Below, piece by piece: positions 17,387 to 26,239 of a stretch of 64,000 bases of DNA. Below the pieces are notes generated by a model. The model made no database searches and was not told where the DNA came from. It saw only the letters and a list, made by a program, of their open reading frames with translations. Within the stretch, counting starts at the first letter, position 1. Every line of letters starts with the position of its first letter. Position numbers and translations under genes: made by a program. Source of the DNA: Pseudomonadota bacterium (GTDB lineage: Bacteria > Pseudomonadota > Alphaproteobacteria > SHVP01); assembly GCA_027622715.1 (NCBI GenBank), contig JAQBYN010000003.1:1-64000 (forward strand). Direction: 5' to 3'.

Positions 17387-18633
17387 CTGTCGAGCGGCGT
17401 GCCTGTCGTGTTGGCGCCGTCAAGATTGGCACCGGTCAGGTCCGCATCGGTGACTTGAGCGCCGCTCAGGTTCGCCTCGCGCAAATCGCATTGGCGAAGG
17501 TTGGCGCCGGTGAGATTGGCGCCCGATAAGTCGCCGCGTACAAACCGCGCATCGGAAAGATTGGCGCCCGACAAATCGGCCCCACGGAAATTTGTTTGCT
17601 CGGCGACCACGCCGTGCAAATCGCCCCCGGTAATCTTCGCGTCCCGCAGCGTTGCACCGGATAGCGCGCTTTGCCGCAGCGAGGCACTACTCAAATCTGA
17701 TTTCCGGTGTTCGCCGGTGTTGGTGCCGCGCGCGCTCAATATTTCCGCCGGCTCGAAGCGCGCGTCTTCAAGGCGCGCATGCCGGATCTTTGCCGCCTTA
17801 AGCGAGGCACCGGTGAGATCAGCCTTGCGCAAGTCGGCCTCGTCCAGAACCGCGCCATCGAGTTCGGCCAGGACCAGCCAAGCGCCGGACATCTGCGCGC
17901 CCTTCAGATTGGCGCCGCGAAGATCGGCGCCGCTGAGGTACGCACCGCCTAGGTCCATGCCGCTCAGGTCGCGACCGGCGAGGTTGCCGCGGGTGCCCAT
18001 GGCGCCGAACGAATCAATCCACAAAGCGTGTTCGCGCAGCAACTTCTGGATGTCTGGGCGCAACGCCGCGCTAGCGAGATTGATGACGGCGCCAGACAGA
18101 TCGATGCCGTCAAATTTTGCGCCGAGTAAGAGAGCGCCGCGCAGGTTCGCTTGCGCCGCTTTGGCGCCGGCAAACGATGCCCGGGTCAGGTCGCTGGCGC
18201 CGAGATCCGCCTGATTGAGTTGCGCGTCGTCGAAGGAGGCGCCCTGTAGTGACGCACCATAGAGGACGGTGTTACGCGCCGCTTCGTTGTTGGCCGGCGA
18301 TGGCCGCAGGTCGGCGCCGGCGAAATTGGCCTCGTTCAACTTGGCATTGCTCAGCTTTGCGCCGCGCAAATTGGCGCGTTCGAAATTCGCGCCTTCGGCT
18401 TCGGCATATTCGAAGCTCGCAAGCGACAGGGAGGCCAGGCTGAAATTGGTGCCGGTGAGCACGCACCGCGAAAAATCGGTTCCGGTAAGAACCGATTCAC
18501 GCAAATTTAGTCCCGGCAGGCGCAGCCCCGAAAGGTTCTCGCCCTCGATATGGGCCCGCTTGCCATGAGGCTCACGCCGAGAGAAACGCTCGTGCGCTCT
18601 CAGGATTTCAACAAATTCCTGAGCGGTCAGCAT
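17383..18633 (-). CDS. pentapeptide-repeat protein built of two helix-plus-solenoid modules
   Basis: A 416-residue protein in which most of the chain is A(D/N)LxG-type pentapeptides, which form a four-sided right-handed beta-helix. The run is interrupted at about 193-218 by PDIQKLLREHALWIDSFG, which resembles the N-terminal cap (EFVEILRAHERF). Both caps are followed by G-x-(R)-x-x-(L/I)-x-G-x-(D/N)-L-S-G, so the protein appears to be a duplication of one unit. No signal peptide is seen, so it is probably cytoplasmic. Function is unknown; some relatives mimic DNA and bind gyrase, most have no known partner. ATG 18633 is chosen because it begins the conserved cap; the frame extends to a TTG 90 bp upstream without recognisable content. 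Confidence 0.87.
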   Translation of the reverse strand: MLTAQEFVEILRAHERFSRREPHGKRAHIEGENLSGLRLPGLNLRESVLTGTDFSRCVLTGTNFSLASLSLASFEYAEAEGANFERANLRGAKLSNAKLNEANFAGADLRPSPANNEAARNTVLYGASLQGASFDDAQLNQADLGASDLTRASFAGAKAAQANLRGALLLGAKFDGIDLSGAVINLASAALRPDIQKLLREHALWIDSFGAMGTRGNLAGRDLSGMDLGGAYLSGADLRGANLKGAQMSGAWLVLAELDGAVLDEADLRKADLTGASLKAAKIRHARLEDARFEPAEILSARGTNTGEHRKSDLSSASLRQSALSGATLRDAKITGGDLHGVVAEQTNFRGADLSGANLSDARFVRGDLSGANLTGANLRQCDLREANLSGAQVTDADLTGANLDGANTTGTPLDS

Positions 18634-18758
18634 CCTGCTGCTCGAACGCCAGTTACATAAGCCATCACTACTAAACCACGTGTTCCGTGCGAACGTTGCG
18701 AGGATGGCGCGAGGTGGTGACAAACACCAGCCCTACTAATCGCGGGTTCGTGTAAAAT

Positions 18759-18786
18759 TTGAACTAAGATCAGCGTTAACCATAAT
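18759..18786 (+). promoter_or_regulatory. probable sigma-70 promoter of the amidohydrolase operon
   Basis: TTGAAC (18759-18764), 16-bp spacer, CATAAT (18781-18786). The predicted transcript would start near 18793, about 20 nt before the ATG at 18814, just leaving room for the ribosome site GAGGT. Confidence 0.55.
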
Positions 18787-18813
18787 CAATGCCGGATTTA
18801 TTGAGGTGAACGG

Positions 18814-20226
18814 ATGACCGTCGCAAGCGCGCCATCAGGGCAATACATCATCGAAGCGGGCTGGGTTTTGGCTTACAACGCTGGTGCGTCCCATCTTCTT
18901 GCCGGCGGCTCCGTCCGGATCGAGGACGACCGTATCGCAGAGATCAGCGCGGGCCGCATGCCAGGCGACTTGCCACGCATTTCAGTGCCGGGTCAGTTGT
19001 TGATGCCTGGCTTAATAAGCGGGCATACGCACGTCGCCAGCGGGACGCCGACCCGGGGGATTATTGAGGGCGGCCGCTCTTTCTCGCGGCCGATCAAACT
19101 CATGGACCGGCTGTCCGACGAGGAGCTGGACGACCTAACAGCTTTTAATCTGGCGGAAATTCTAAAGGCCGGCTGTACGACGCAAGTGGAGATGAGCCTC
19201 AGCCTAAGACAGGCCGAATCCTACGCGCGTGTCGCCGGCGTTTGGGGTGCCCGCGGGTTTCCCGGCGGGATGATTCCGGGCACCTCGCGGCTCGACGCCA
19301 TTTGGTTTCGCGATGACGATCAGGCGCTGTTCGACTCGGTGCCCGATACGCTCGCTGAGATCGAGGCTAATTTCGAATTCGGCCAAAAGCTGATGGGCGA
19401 CTTCGATGGGCGTCTCATGCCGATGATGGCGCCCCACGCGACCGACACGCATACCGACGAAACGATGTCGGCGATCATTGCCGCGGCGAATACGCTTGGC
19501 ACTGGCATCCAGATCCACTTGTCACAACGCGAGACTGAGACCGAGGCGGTTCGCAAGCTGCAAAATGGGCTGTCGCCCACCCAGTGGCTCGACAAGCTGG
19601 GCGGGTTTGAGGGGCCATTCTTGGGCGCCCACATGAAGGCGCTGGATTGGTCGACGGACCCGGCGATCTTGAAACGCCACGGCGCGGTGTTCGCCCATTG
19701 CCCGTCTGCCGGCGGCGCCGGTGGCGCGACCCAACCCTATCCAGAAGCGTTGGCGGCCGGCATCGCGACCAATATAGCGATCGACACGCATTCAAACGAT
19801 CTCATTGAAAACATCAAACTTGCGGTACTTGGCGGCAGGGTGCGGGCCAGGCTTCTTGACGGCCCGGCGGTCAAACTGCCGACCATTTGGGATGCCGTCG
19901 ACGGCGCGACCGTGGTTGCCGCCGACGGTTTGCGCCGACCGGACCTGGGTCGGATTTGTGCGGGCGCCAAAGCCGACTTCATCACGGTGGATCTTTCTGA
20001 CTGGCTGGTGGGCGCTGGCACGTTGCCACCGGAACCACTCAACAACTTGCTCTACGCCAATGGCGGCATGGTCCGGCACGTTGCCGTCGATGGACGGTTT
20101 CTCGTTTATGACCGACAATTGACGACGGCGAATGAGGGTGACGTTTTTGAACGCGGCGCGGTCGTTCACCGAAAACTTTGGAAGCAACTGTCTGACGAGC
20201 AATGGTTCACCCCGACACCGCGATGA
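18814..20226 (+). CDS. metal-dependent amidohydrolase (TrzA/AtzF-type, cytosine-deaminase-like)
   Basis: A 470-residue TIM-barrel amidohydrolase. The metal-binding HxH is in SGHTHVASG (His71, His73). Further ligands are expected from IQIHLSQRETE (His in strand 5), the VFAHCPSA block and the Asp of AIDTHSND. The C-terminal composite beta-domain has the usual ICAGAKADFITVDL segment. Relatives deaminate or dechlorinate heterocycles such as triazines, guanine or cytosine derivatives; the true substrate is unknown. The start is well supported (GAGGT 6 nt upstream). The stop overlaps the following ATG as ATGA, so it is translationally coupled to a DUF6925 protein, probably a dedicated partner. Confidence 0.88.
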   Translation: MTVASAPSGQYIIEAGWVLAYNAGASHLLAGGSVRIEDDRIAEISAGRMPGDLPRISVPGQLLMPGLISGHTHVASGTPTRGIIEGGRSFSRPIKLMDRLSDEELDDLTAFNLAEILKAGCTTQVEMSLSLRQAESYARVAGVWGARGFPGGMIPGTSRLDAIWFRDDDQALFDSVPDTLAEIEANFEFGQKLMGDFDGRLMPMMAPHATDTHTDETMSAIIAAANTLGTGIQIHLSQRETETEAVRKLQNGLSPTQWLDKLGGFEGPFLGAHMKALDWSTDPAILKRHGAVFAHCPSAGGAGGATQPYPEALAAGIATNIAIDTHSNDLIENIKLAVLGGRVRARLLDGPAVKLPTIWDAVDGATVVAADGLRRPDLGRICAGAKADFITVDLSDWLVGAGTLPPEPLNNLLYANGGMVRHVAVDGRFLVYDRQLTTANEGDVFERGAVVHRKLWKQLSDEQWFTPTPR

Positions 20227-21218
20227 CATTGTCGATTGATGCAACAATCCGGGACCATCTTGCGACACCGGGGAGCGGCTGGTCGATTGGCGCGTTCGGC
20301 GCCATCGCCGAGTTTATTCGTGATCCAAACGAACCACTGGCCGACCAAGGCCCGCTGGTGCTGGCGACCAATCGCGGCGCGATCCGGATCGTGGTTCCCC
20401 CGGACGTGCGACCCGTCGCCTACGAAATGGTCAGTTCTCGTCCCGACCGCTGGTTGCACGGGGTGGCTTTCTGTCTGGATGAGGCGGCAGCACGGATGAG
20501 CGTGCGGCAATGCCTGACCGAGGTCGGGCCAGATGACGACGCCGTTATGGACGCAGATCGCACGGCGATCTTGTTCGATATTGGCACCGGTGCGGGCAAT
20601 GTTGACGCGCTGTTGCGGACCGACGATTCGGCTTTGATCTCTTTTCTGCGAGAGCATTTGGGACAAAACGTCCTTGCCATGCCCGACGTGATGGCAACGC
20701 TGGTCGCGGCGAACCCGCAGCGCGTTTTCGTCTCACGCATGGGCCGGATTGAAGTGCGGCAACGGATCGGGTCGCCCGCGGCTGATCCGCCGACCCCCGA
20801 GGGGCCGCACACGCATGTGTTGCCGAAGGTGTTGAGTCGGCGCCGAACCCATTCGGCGAATTTGCCGATCCCGCCGGGCACCGTGCCCTGCCTCAATCTT
20901 TATCCAGCCAACCCCACCTTCGACATGCTCGGTCGTCCAAAGAAATTTGACGACGCGGCGTTCGCTCGCTTCCAGTCGTTGCTCCAGGCCTGGGGCGTTC
21001 CCGACGCAACCGAGGCCAAGGACGCGTTGGTTGCGGCTATCGAGACCGGGATGGCGCCAGCCGGATTTCAAATGCAGGGCCGTTTTGCGCGTTCCGCGGT
21101 GCGGGTTGCGCTGCGGCAGATGGCGCACCGCGACGGCGAGTCGGGCAGGCTCGCGCAGTGGCGCTCGGTGCACGATGCGCCGAAATACGAACCAGAAGAC
21201 ATTCATCCTGATCATTGA
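20223..21218 (+). CDS. DUF6925-like protein, coupled to the amidohydrolase
   Basis: A 331-residue protein that I recognise only as a DUF6925-type family. It has no signal peptide or membrane segment. Notable blocks are ATNRGAIRIVVPPDVRPVAYE near the N-terminus, FDIGTGAGNVDALLRTDD in the middle, GPHTHVLPKVLSRRRTHSAN (an HxH and a basic run) and LNLYPANPTF. No catalytic motif can be named. ATG 20223 overlaps the upstream TGA; an in-frame ATG 21 bp upstream is also possible but less economical. Association with the amidohydrolase suggests a role in the same pathway. Confidence 0.7.
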   Translation: MTLSIDATIRDHLATPGSGWSIGAFGAIAEFIRDPNEPLADQGPLVLATNRGAIRIVVPPDVRPVAYEMVSSRPDRWLHGVAFCLDEAAARMSVRQCLTEVGPDDDAVMDADRTAILFDIGTGAGNVDALLRTDDSALISFLREHLGQNVLAMPDVMATLVAANPQRVFVSRMGRIEVRQRIGSPAADPPTPEGPHTHVLPKVLSRRRTHSANLPIPPGTVPCLNLYPANPTFDMLGRPKKFDDAAFARFQSLLQAWGVPDATEAKDALVAAIETGMAPAGFQMQGRFARSAVRVALRQMAHRDGESGRLAQWRSVHDAPKYEPEDIHPDH

Positions 21219-21245
21219 TCGCCGGGCATCCCGATCATTGATCGC
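21204..21245. repeat. tandem 19-bp direct repeats before the B12 operon promoter
   Basis: Two copies of a 19-bp unit (CATCC[T/C]GATCATTGATCGC, 18 of 19 identical) lie at 21204-21222 and 21227-21245, 23 bp apart start to start. The first contains the DUF6925 stop. The second ends 6 bp before a TTGACT -35 candidate. About two helical turns of spacing and the inner dyad TGATCATTGATC suggest an activator or repressor site, but a chance duplication is possible. Confidence 0.5.
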
Positions 21246-21251
21246 AAGGCC

Positions 21252-21281
21252 TTGACTCCCCCACCCACCGTCATGTGACAA
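21252..21281 (+). promoter_or_regulatory. btuB: possible promoter of the B12 uptake operon
   Basis: TTGACT (21252-21257) followed after 18 bp by TGACAA (21276-21281), or after 19 bp by GACAAT. The -35 is good, the -10 is weak. It would start the transcript at about the 5' end of the riboswitch, which is where a promoter is needed. Confidence 0.42.
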
Positions 21282-21287
21282 TGGCCG

Positions 21288-21454
21288 TGACGGTTCCCCG
21301 AAAGGGGTGAAAAGGGAACACGGTGAGGCCTATTTGCTGAAACCGTGGCTGCCCCCGCAACTGTAAGCGGCGAGTTTGTGTCCGTACCAGCCACTGGGAA
21401 ACCGGGAAGGCAGGGCATAGAACGTTGACCCGCAAGCCAGGAGACCTGCCGTCG
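21288..21454 (+). ncRNA. cobalamin (adenosylcobalamin) riboswitch
   Basis: A full-length B12 riboswitch aptamer. Conserved parts in order are GGTGAAAAGGGAACACGGTG (near 21305), the junction GCTGCCCCCGCAACTGTAAG (near 21349), GCCACTGGGAAACCGGGAAG (near 21391) and the B12 box GCAAGCCAGGAGACCTGCC (21432-21450). The closing stem pairs TGACGG near 21288 with CCGTCG near 21449. With B12 present it should lower expression of the operon downstream. No U-tract terminator follows, so control may act at translation or through a long-range structure in the roughly 200-nt leader. Confidence 0.96.
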
Positions 21455-21655
21455 ACGTCATCCATCCGTCGATCGGGGCGCTCGGTGGTGCGGATTTCCG
21501 TAGTGGTGACGACGATTGTACGTCGTAGCTGTGGGTCCGCGAGATGGAAGCTTCCGCTCTATCCATATTTGTCGTTCCGGGTCGCCGGACGCCGAAATCA
21601 TGCCGGTCCTTCGATGCTGCGCGCGTGCGTAACGCTCATCGCTTCGGAGAAACTC
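21455..21655 (+). other. leader between the riboswitch and btuB
   Basis: No gene is apparent in this 201-nt stretch. It is transcribed leader. I see no hairpin with a U-run. The ribosome site GGAG (21646-21649) at its end could be masked by upstream pairing when B12 binds, but I cannot fold it by eye with confidence. Confidence 0.55.
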
Positions 21656-23581
21656 ATGAAGAAAAAATACCTTCTCACGAGTGCGGCGCTTGCTGTGCTC
21701 GGCACACTCGCCGTCCTCGATCAGGCCCATGCCCAGACCCTGCTGCCTGACACGGTTGTCACAGCAACACGGATTCCCGTCCCCGCCGATCAAGTCGGGG
21801 GGGCGGTGACCGTCATCGACGCAAAGGAGCTTGCACGCAAGCAGCGGCGCTCGTTGTCCGACGCGTTGCTCGATGTACCTGGTACTCGGGTCGTGCAGCT
21901 TGGCGGGCCGGGACATCAATCGTCTTTGTTCGTAAGAGGCGCGAACTCGAACCACGTCCTTGTGTTGCTTGACGGGATTGAAATCAGCGATCCCAGCCAG
22001 CCAGCGGGTGCCTACAATTTTGGCAACTTCTTTCTCGGTGACGTGGGCCGGATCGAAGTACTGCGCGGTGCGCAGGCCTCGACCTACGGGTCGGAAGCGA
22101 TCGCCGGCGTCGTCAATATCGTGTCGGCGCCTGCCGTCGAGAACGGTCGGGCCCTGCAGGCAGAGGGCGGTAGTTTCGGCACGTTCAACCAGGCGGGGCG
22201 AGTCACTCGGGTTGGAGAAAAGTGGGCCGTCGCAGCAAGTCTTGCCCACGCGAAGGACGGCGGTGAGTCCCTGACGGCTCGGCGGTTCGTGCCGGCAAAC
22301 GGAAATGAAGAGGAAGATTCGTACGAGAACGTCACCGGTTCGCTGCGTGTCGATCTCGCTGCCGCCGATAATTTGGATCTCCGGTTCGTTGCCCATGCTT
22401 TTCAGACACGTGTTGAACTGGACCCGACCGCGGAGGATCCTAACGCCAGCTCTGAGACGAGGCAATATTACGCCCGCCTGCAGGGCACGAGCTCGTTCTA
22501 TCAAGGACAATGGCTGCCGACGGTCGGCCTTAACGTCACGCATGTTAAACGCGGGTTCTTCAACTATCCCGATTCACTGGCGAATACGGTGCAGGCGACG
22601 CAGGACACCGGGAAACGACTCAAAGCCGACTGGCGCAACGATCTGCTGTTTTTTCAGGACCATCAGATCGGCGTCGGCATCGAATACGAACACGAAAAGC
22701 TCGACGATACGCAGTTCGCCAACTTCAGCGGTTTCGTGATCAGCGGCGCTTCCAAGGAAACCGCGGCGACGCGTACCGCTTATGTCCAGGACACCTTTAA
22801 CTGGAGCGACAAGGCGTTCGTCATCGCCGATATTCGGCATGACGACAACACCCGTTTCGCCGGCAAGACAACCTACCGAATCAGTCCCGTGTTTCTCTTG
22901 CCGTCGTTTGGCACCAGGCTACGCGGCGCCTATGGGACCGGTTTCCGCGCCCCGGCGTTATTCGAGCTCTTCGGCAGCACGTCCACGTCGACCAGTGCGA
23001 GTTTTCGTGGCAATCGCAACCTTCGACCCGAGGAAAGCACGACTTGGGAAGTTGGCGTTGATCAGACGTTTTTGGCGGACCGAGCTGTCGTCGGGGTAAC
23101 CTATTTCGACAGCCGCATCAAAAACCTCATCGTCGCCGCCGGGACTCCGACGACGCCGAACAACGTTCAAGAGGCAGACATAAACGGTGTCGAGGCGACG
23201 CTTAAGGTCGCCGCAACGCCCACGGTCGACGTGACGGCGGCGTACACCTTCACGGCGTCGGAGATTGCCGCTACCGGGCAGTCTCTCCTCAGACGTCCCA
23301 AGCACAAGGTCGACATCGATGTTCGTTGGCAGCCCTCGCCAGCGATGAACCTGTCGGCGTTGTTCGGTTACATCGGGACCACCCGAGACGCGGGGTTCAA
23401 CGGTGGAACGGTCTATCGCGGTGGCTACGCCGTCACTGGACTGCGCGGCGATTGGCAGTTGCGCGACGACGTCACAGCCTTCGCACGGATCGATAACCTT
23501 TTTGACAACTACTACGAAGTTGCTGATGGGTTTCGAGGTCAGGGCCGCAGCGCCCTGGTCGGCGCGCGGTTGGCGTTCTGA
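21656..23581 (+). CDS. btuB: TonB-dependent outer-membrane cobalamin receptor BtuB
   Basis: A 641-residue outer-membrane receptor. A signal peptide (1-26, cleaved after AHA) is followed by the TonB box DTVVTATR, a plug domain (about 40-160, with SLFVRGANSNHVLVLLDGIE and IEVLRGAQASTYGSEAIAGV) and a beta-barrel that ends in the aromatic residue typical of such proteins (LVGARLAF). The plug wording is close to BtuB, and the upstream B12 riboswitch makes cobalamin the clear ligand. The start at ATG 21656 has GGAG at a 6-nt distance; the longer in-frame reading runs through the riboswitch region and is not a gene. The btuF gene starts 2 bp after the stop. Confidence 0.95.
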   Translation: MKKKYLLTSAALAVLGTLAVLDQAHAQTLLPDTVVTATRIPVPADQVGGAVTVIDAKELARKQRRSLSDALLDVPGTRVVQLGGPGHQSSLFVRGANSNHVLVLLDGIEISDPSQPAGAYNFGNFFLGDVGRIEVLRGAQASTYGSEAIAGVVNIVSAPAVENGRALQAEGGSFGTFNQAGRVTRVGEKWAVAASLAHAKDGGESLTARRFVPANGNEEEDSYENVTGSLRVDLAAADNLDLRFVAHAFQTRVELDPTAEDPNASSETRQYYARLQGTSSFYQGQWLPTVGLNVTHVKRGFFNYPDSLANTVQATQDTGKRLKADWRNDLLFFQDHQIGVGIEYEHEKLDDTQFANFSGFVISGASKETAATRTAYVQDTFNWSDKAFVIADIRHDDNTRFAGKTTYRISPVFLLPSFGTRLRGAYGTGFRAPALFELFGSTSTSTSASFRGNRNLRPEESTTWEVGVDQTFLADRAVVGVTYFDSRIKNLIVAAGTPTTPNNVQEADINGVEATLKVAATPTVDVTAAYTFTASEIAATGQSLLRRPKHKVDIDVRWQPSPAMNLSALFGYIGTTRDAGFNGGTVYRGGYAVTGLRGDWQLRDDVTAFARIDNLFDNYYEVADGFRGQGRSALVGARLAF

Positions 23582-23583
23582 GC

Positions 23584-24411
23584 ATGGCGGCGCGACGATT
23601 TCTGGCCCTTGCCATCCTCATAGCAGGGGTTGGAGTCGTCGCGCCGAGCCACGTCCGCGCCGATCCCCCGACACGGGTTGTGTCGATCAATCTATGCGCC
23701 GATCAGCTCTTGGCATTTTTGGCCGATCCCGGGGTGCTCTTGTCGGTTACGCATCTGTCGACCGATCCCTCGTTGTCGTACGTGGCCGAACAGGTGCGTG
23801 ACATCCCGATCAACTATGGGCGCAGTGAAGAGGTGCTCACCTTGCGCCCCGATCTTGTCGTCGCCGGTCTCTATGCGGCGCGGCCGGCCGTCGCGATGCT
23901 ACAGAAGTTCGGAATCGAGGTGATCGACCTGCCGATTCCGGAAACGTTTCACGAGATACGCCGTCAAGTCCGTCTCTTATCCGAGCGACTAGGGGTAGAG
24001 CCGCGTGGGCAACTACTGATTGCCGAGATGGACCGGCGCTTGGCCAACGTCGCGGCGAATCATGAGCATATGCCGCGCGCGCTGGTGTTGGGGGCGAGAG
24101 GATTTACCAGCGGGCCGGGAACGCTGGTGCACGAAGTTTTGACTGCGGCGGGCCTGCGCAACGTCGCGGCTGAGTTGGGCGTTCAGGGCTACGGTCAGGT
24201 TGGGTTGGAGGAGATTGTTCGGGCCGATCCCGAGATTATCGTGGTCAACCAACCATCTATCCAGTCGCCGTCGTTGGCGCGCGACGTGTTGGCCCATCCG
24301 GCGCTACGACTCCTTGGCGGGCAGGTTGTGCGTATGAACCCGTCATTGTGGGGCTGCGGAGGGCCGCACACCGTTGAGGCGGTCGAGTTCTTGGCCGCGG
24401 TCGCGCGATGA
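23584..24411 (+). CDS. btuF: cobalamin ABC transporter substrate-binding protein (BtuF-like)
   Basis: A 275-residue class III periplasmic binding protein. It has a signal peptide (cleaved after VRA at about 26) and two lobes joined by a rigid helix. Family marks include [39 protein letters not shown], a middle helix around [16 protein letters not shown] and the closing [20 protein letters not shown]. It would collect B12 released by BtuB and deliver it to the permease. It is wedged between btuB and btuC, overlapping btuC by 4 bp, so assignment to B12 is firm by context although the fold also serves haem and ferric siderophores. Confidence 0.9.
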   Translation: MAARRFLALAILIAGVGVVAPSHVRADPPTRVVSINLCADQLLAFLADPGVLLSVTHLSTDPSLSYVAEQVRDIPINYGRSEEVLTLRPDLVVAGLYAARPAVAMLQKFGIEVIDLPIPETFHEIRRQVRLLSERLGVEPRGQLLIAEMDRRLANVAANHEHMPRALVLGARGFTSGPGTLVHEVLTAAGLRNVAAELGVQGYGQVGLEEIVRADPEIIVVNQPSIQSPSLARDVLAHPALRLLGGQVVRMNPSLWGCGGPHTVEAVEFLAAVAR

Positions 24412-25442
24412 GTTCGATTGCTCTTGAAGCCCGGCCGGCGCGCCGGGGCGCGACGCGCGACGGGTGGCTTATTCTGGCGCTGGTTGGGTTGGTCCTTATC
24501 CTTATGATCGCTTCCCTGATCGTCGGCCGGGTGCCGCTCGCGTTCATTGCGACGCTGCGTGAGCTCGTGTCGGGGGACGAGACAACCGCTGCATTGATCC
24601 TCGGCGAGATTCGTTTTCCCCGCGCTATCCTTGCGGCGCTTATTGGCGCGACGTTGGGGGCGGCCGGTGCAGCGATGCAGGGCCTGCTGAGGAACCCACT
24701 TGCCGAGCCCGGCATTCTTGGCGTGTCGGCCTCGGCCGGTCTCGGGGCGGTGATCGCGCTTTATTTTGGTCTCTCGCAAACGTTTAGTTTTGCGCTTCCT
24801 GCGGCGGGGATGACGGGAGCGCTGCTCGCGGTGCTGCTGACCTACGTTCTGTCGGGACGCGACGCGAGTATTTTCACGCTGATCTTGGCCGGCGTTGCGG
24901 TCAACGCCTTCGCTGGCGCGTTAACCTCGCTGGCGCTCAATCTTGCACCCAGCCCCTATGCCGCACTGGAAATTGTGTTTTGGATGCTTGGGTCTTTGGC
25001 GGACCGGTCGTTCGACCACATCCGGATCGCTCTACCGCTCATGGCGGTCGGGGGCATTCTCCTGGCCGGGACCGGCCGGGCGTTGAACGCGCTGTCTCTC
25101 GGGGAAGATGTCGCGCGTTCGCTTGGCGTGAACCTCCGCATTGTCCGAGCGCGACTCATTCTGGGGACGGCGTTTTCCGTGGGCGCTGCGGTGTCGGTGT
25201 CGGGAACGATCGGTTTTGTCGGCCTGGTCGTGCCGCATCTGTTGCGGCCTTTGGTCGGCCATGAGCCTGGCCGTCTGATGCTACCGAGCGCGCTGGGCGG
25301 CGCAGCGCTCGTCCTCGCGGCAGATATTGCGACCCGCGTCGTACCGGTGGAACCCGATCTTCAGTTGGGCGTGGTGACGGCGATCGTCGGCGCGCCGTTT
25401 TTTCTTTACCTCATCTTGCATATCCGGCGGTCTATGCGATGA
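24408..25442 (+). CDS. btuC: cobalamin ABC transporter permease (BtuC/FecCD family)
   Basis: A 344-residue inner-membrane permease of the FecCD family with about nine or ten helices. Recognisable parts are [20 protein letters not shown] followed by [20 protein letters not shown], the coupling region [20 protein letters not shown] and the conserved [20 protein letters not shown], then [20 protein letters not shown] near the end. It forms the homodimeric channel of the B12 importer. It overlaps both neighbours by 4 bp (ATGA), so the subunits are made in step. Confidence 0.93.
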   Translation: MSSIALEARPARRGATRDGWLILALVGLVLILMIASLIVGRVPLAFIATLRELVSGDETTAALILGEIRFPRAILAALIGATLGAAGAAMQGLLRNPLAEPGILGVSASAGLGAVIALYFGLSQTFSFALPAAGMTGALLAVLLTYVLSGRDASIFTLILAGVAVNAFAGALTSLALNLAPSPYAALEIVFWMLGSLADRSFDHIRIALPLMAVGGILLAGTGRALNALSLGEDVARSLGVNLRIVRARLILGTAFSVGAAVSVSGTIGFVGLVVPHLLRPLVGHEPGRLMLPSALGGAALVLAADIATRVVPVEPDLQLGVVTAIVGAPFFLYLILHIRRSMR

Positions 25443-26239
25443 GCGCGATCATGGCGGAAAAGGTTTCGGTCGATTTGGGTGCGCGGGCGGTCCTGCGCTG
25501 CGCCTCGCTCACTGCTGCGACAGGTAACTTTGTTGGGCTCATCGGTCCGAATGGATCGGGTAAGACCACCTTGCTGAGAACCATGGCGGGCTTGCAGCGG
25601 CGTGTGGCCGGTACTGTGCGGATTGACGGGCAGCTGATTAATGACATGGCACGCGCCGAATTGGCGCGGCGGCTCTCTTTCTTGCCGCAAGGGTCGGAAG
25701 TTCATTGGCCGCTCAGGGTTGAACGTCTTGTTGCGCTGGGACGCATACCGCATTTGGATGGTTGGCGGCGTCTGAGCGGCCCAGATCATGAGGCCGTCGC
25801 CGAGGCGCTGCGCGCGGTCGGGGCGGCGCACTTGGTTGAACGAACTGTTTCAGCGCTTTCAACCGGTGAACGCGCGCGGGTGCTGCTGGCGCGGGCGTTG
25901 GCGAGCGAGCCCGCGATTTTACTGGCCGATGAACCGGTCGCCTCGCTCGATCTTAGTCACCAGCTGCTTGTTCTTGATCTCATACGAGATCTCTGTGTTC
26001 AGGGCATGACGGCTGTGGTGGTTTTTCATGATCTGACGATGGCGGCACGGTACTGCGATCGCCTCACGCTTCTCGTTCAAGGGCGTACATTCGCCGAAGG
26101 CACGCCGGACGAAGTTCTGGTGCCAGCTAATTTGCGCGATGCGTATGACGTTGAGGGCGCGCTGAGAAGCGACCTTGGTGTGCCCCATGTTGTGTCGCTG
26201 CGACGGATCGACCGAGCGCCCGCTGGACCGCTACAATGA
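25439..26239 (+). CDS. btuD: cobalamin ABC transporter ATP-binding protein (BtuD-like)
   Basis: A 266-residue ABC ATPase. Walker A GPNGSGKTT begins at 36, the Q-loop is in SFLPQGSEVHWP, the signature is LSTGERARVLLARAL (first residues slightly variant from LSGGE), Walker B is AILLADEPVA and the switch His is in VVFHDLTMAA. It powers B12 import together with the preceding permease. It overlaps btuC and tonB by 4 bp each. In the FecE/BtuD group the substrate is set by the operon, here by the riboswitch and btuB. Confidence 0.93.
   Translation: MSAIMAEKVSVDLGARAVLRCASLTAATGNFVGLIGPNGSGKTTLLRTMAGLQRRVAGTVRIDGQLINDMARAELARRLSFLPQGSEVHWPLRVERLVALGRIPHLDGWRRLSGPDHEAVAEALRAVGAAHLVERTVSALSTGERARVLLARALASEPAILLADEPVASLDLSHQLLVLDLIRDLCVQGMTAVVVFHDLTMAARYCDRLTLLVQGRTFAEGTPDEVLVPANLRDAYDVEGALRSDLGVPHVVSLRRIDRAPAGPLQ

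Noticed and set aside
17383-18633. Repetitive DNA in the pentapeptide gene as a possible CRISPR or tandem-repeat array
   Set aside because: The periodicity is 15 bp with degenerate codons, as expected for A(D/N)LxG peptides; no identical repeats with unique spacers.
21425-21655. In-frame N-terminal extension of BtuB by 77 codons
   Set aside because: It starts within the riboswitch, and the signal peptide and ribosome site are at 21656.
21458-22543. 361-codon minus-strand open frame over the btuB leader and first half
   Set aside because: Covers riboswitch leader and BtuB coding sequence; Arg-rich, no recognisable fold.
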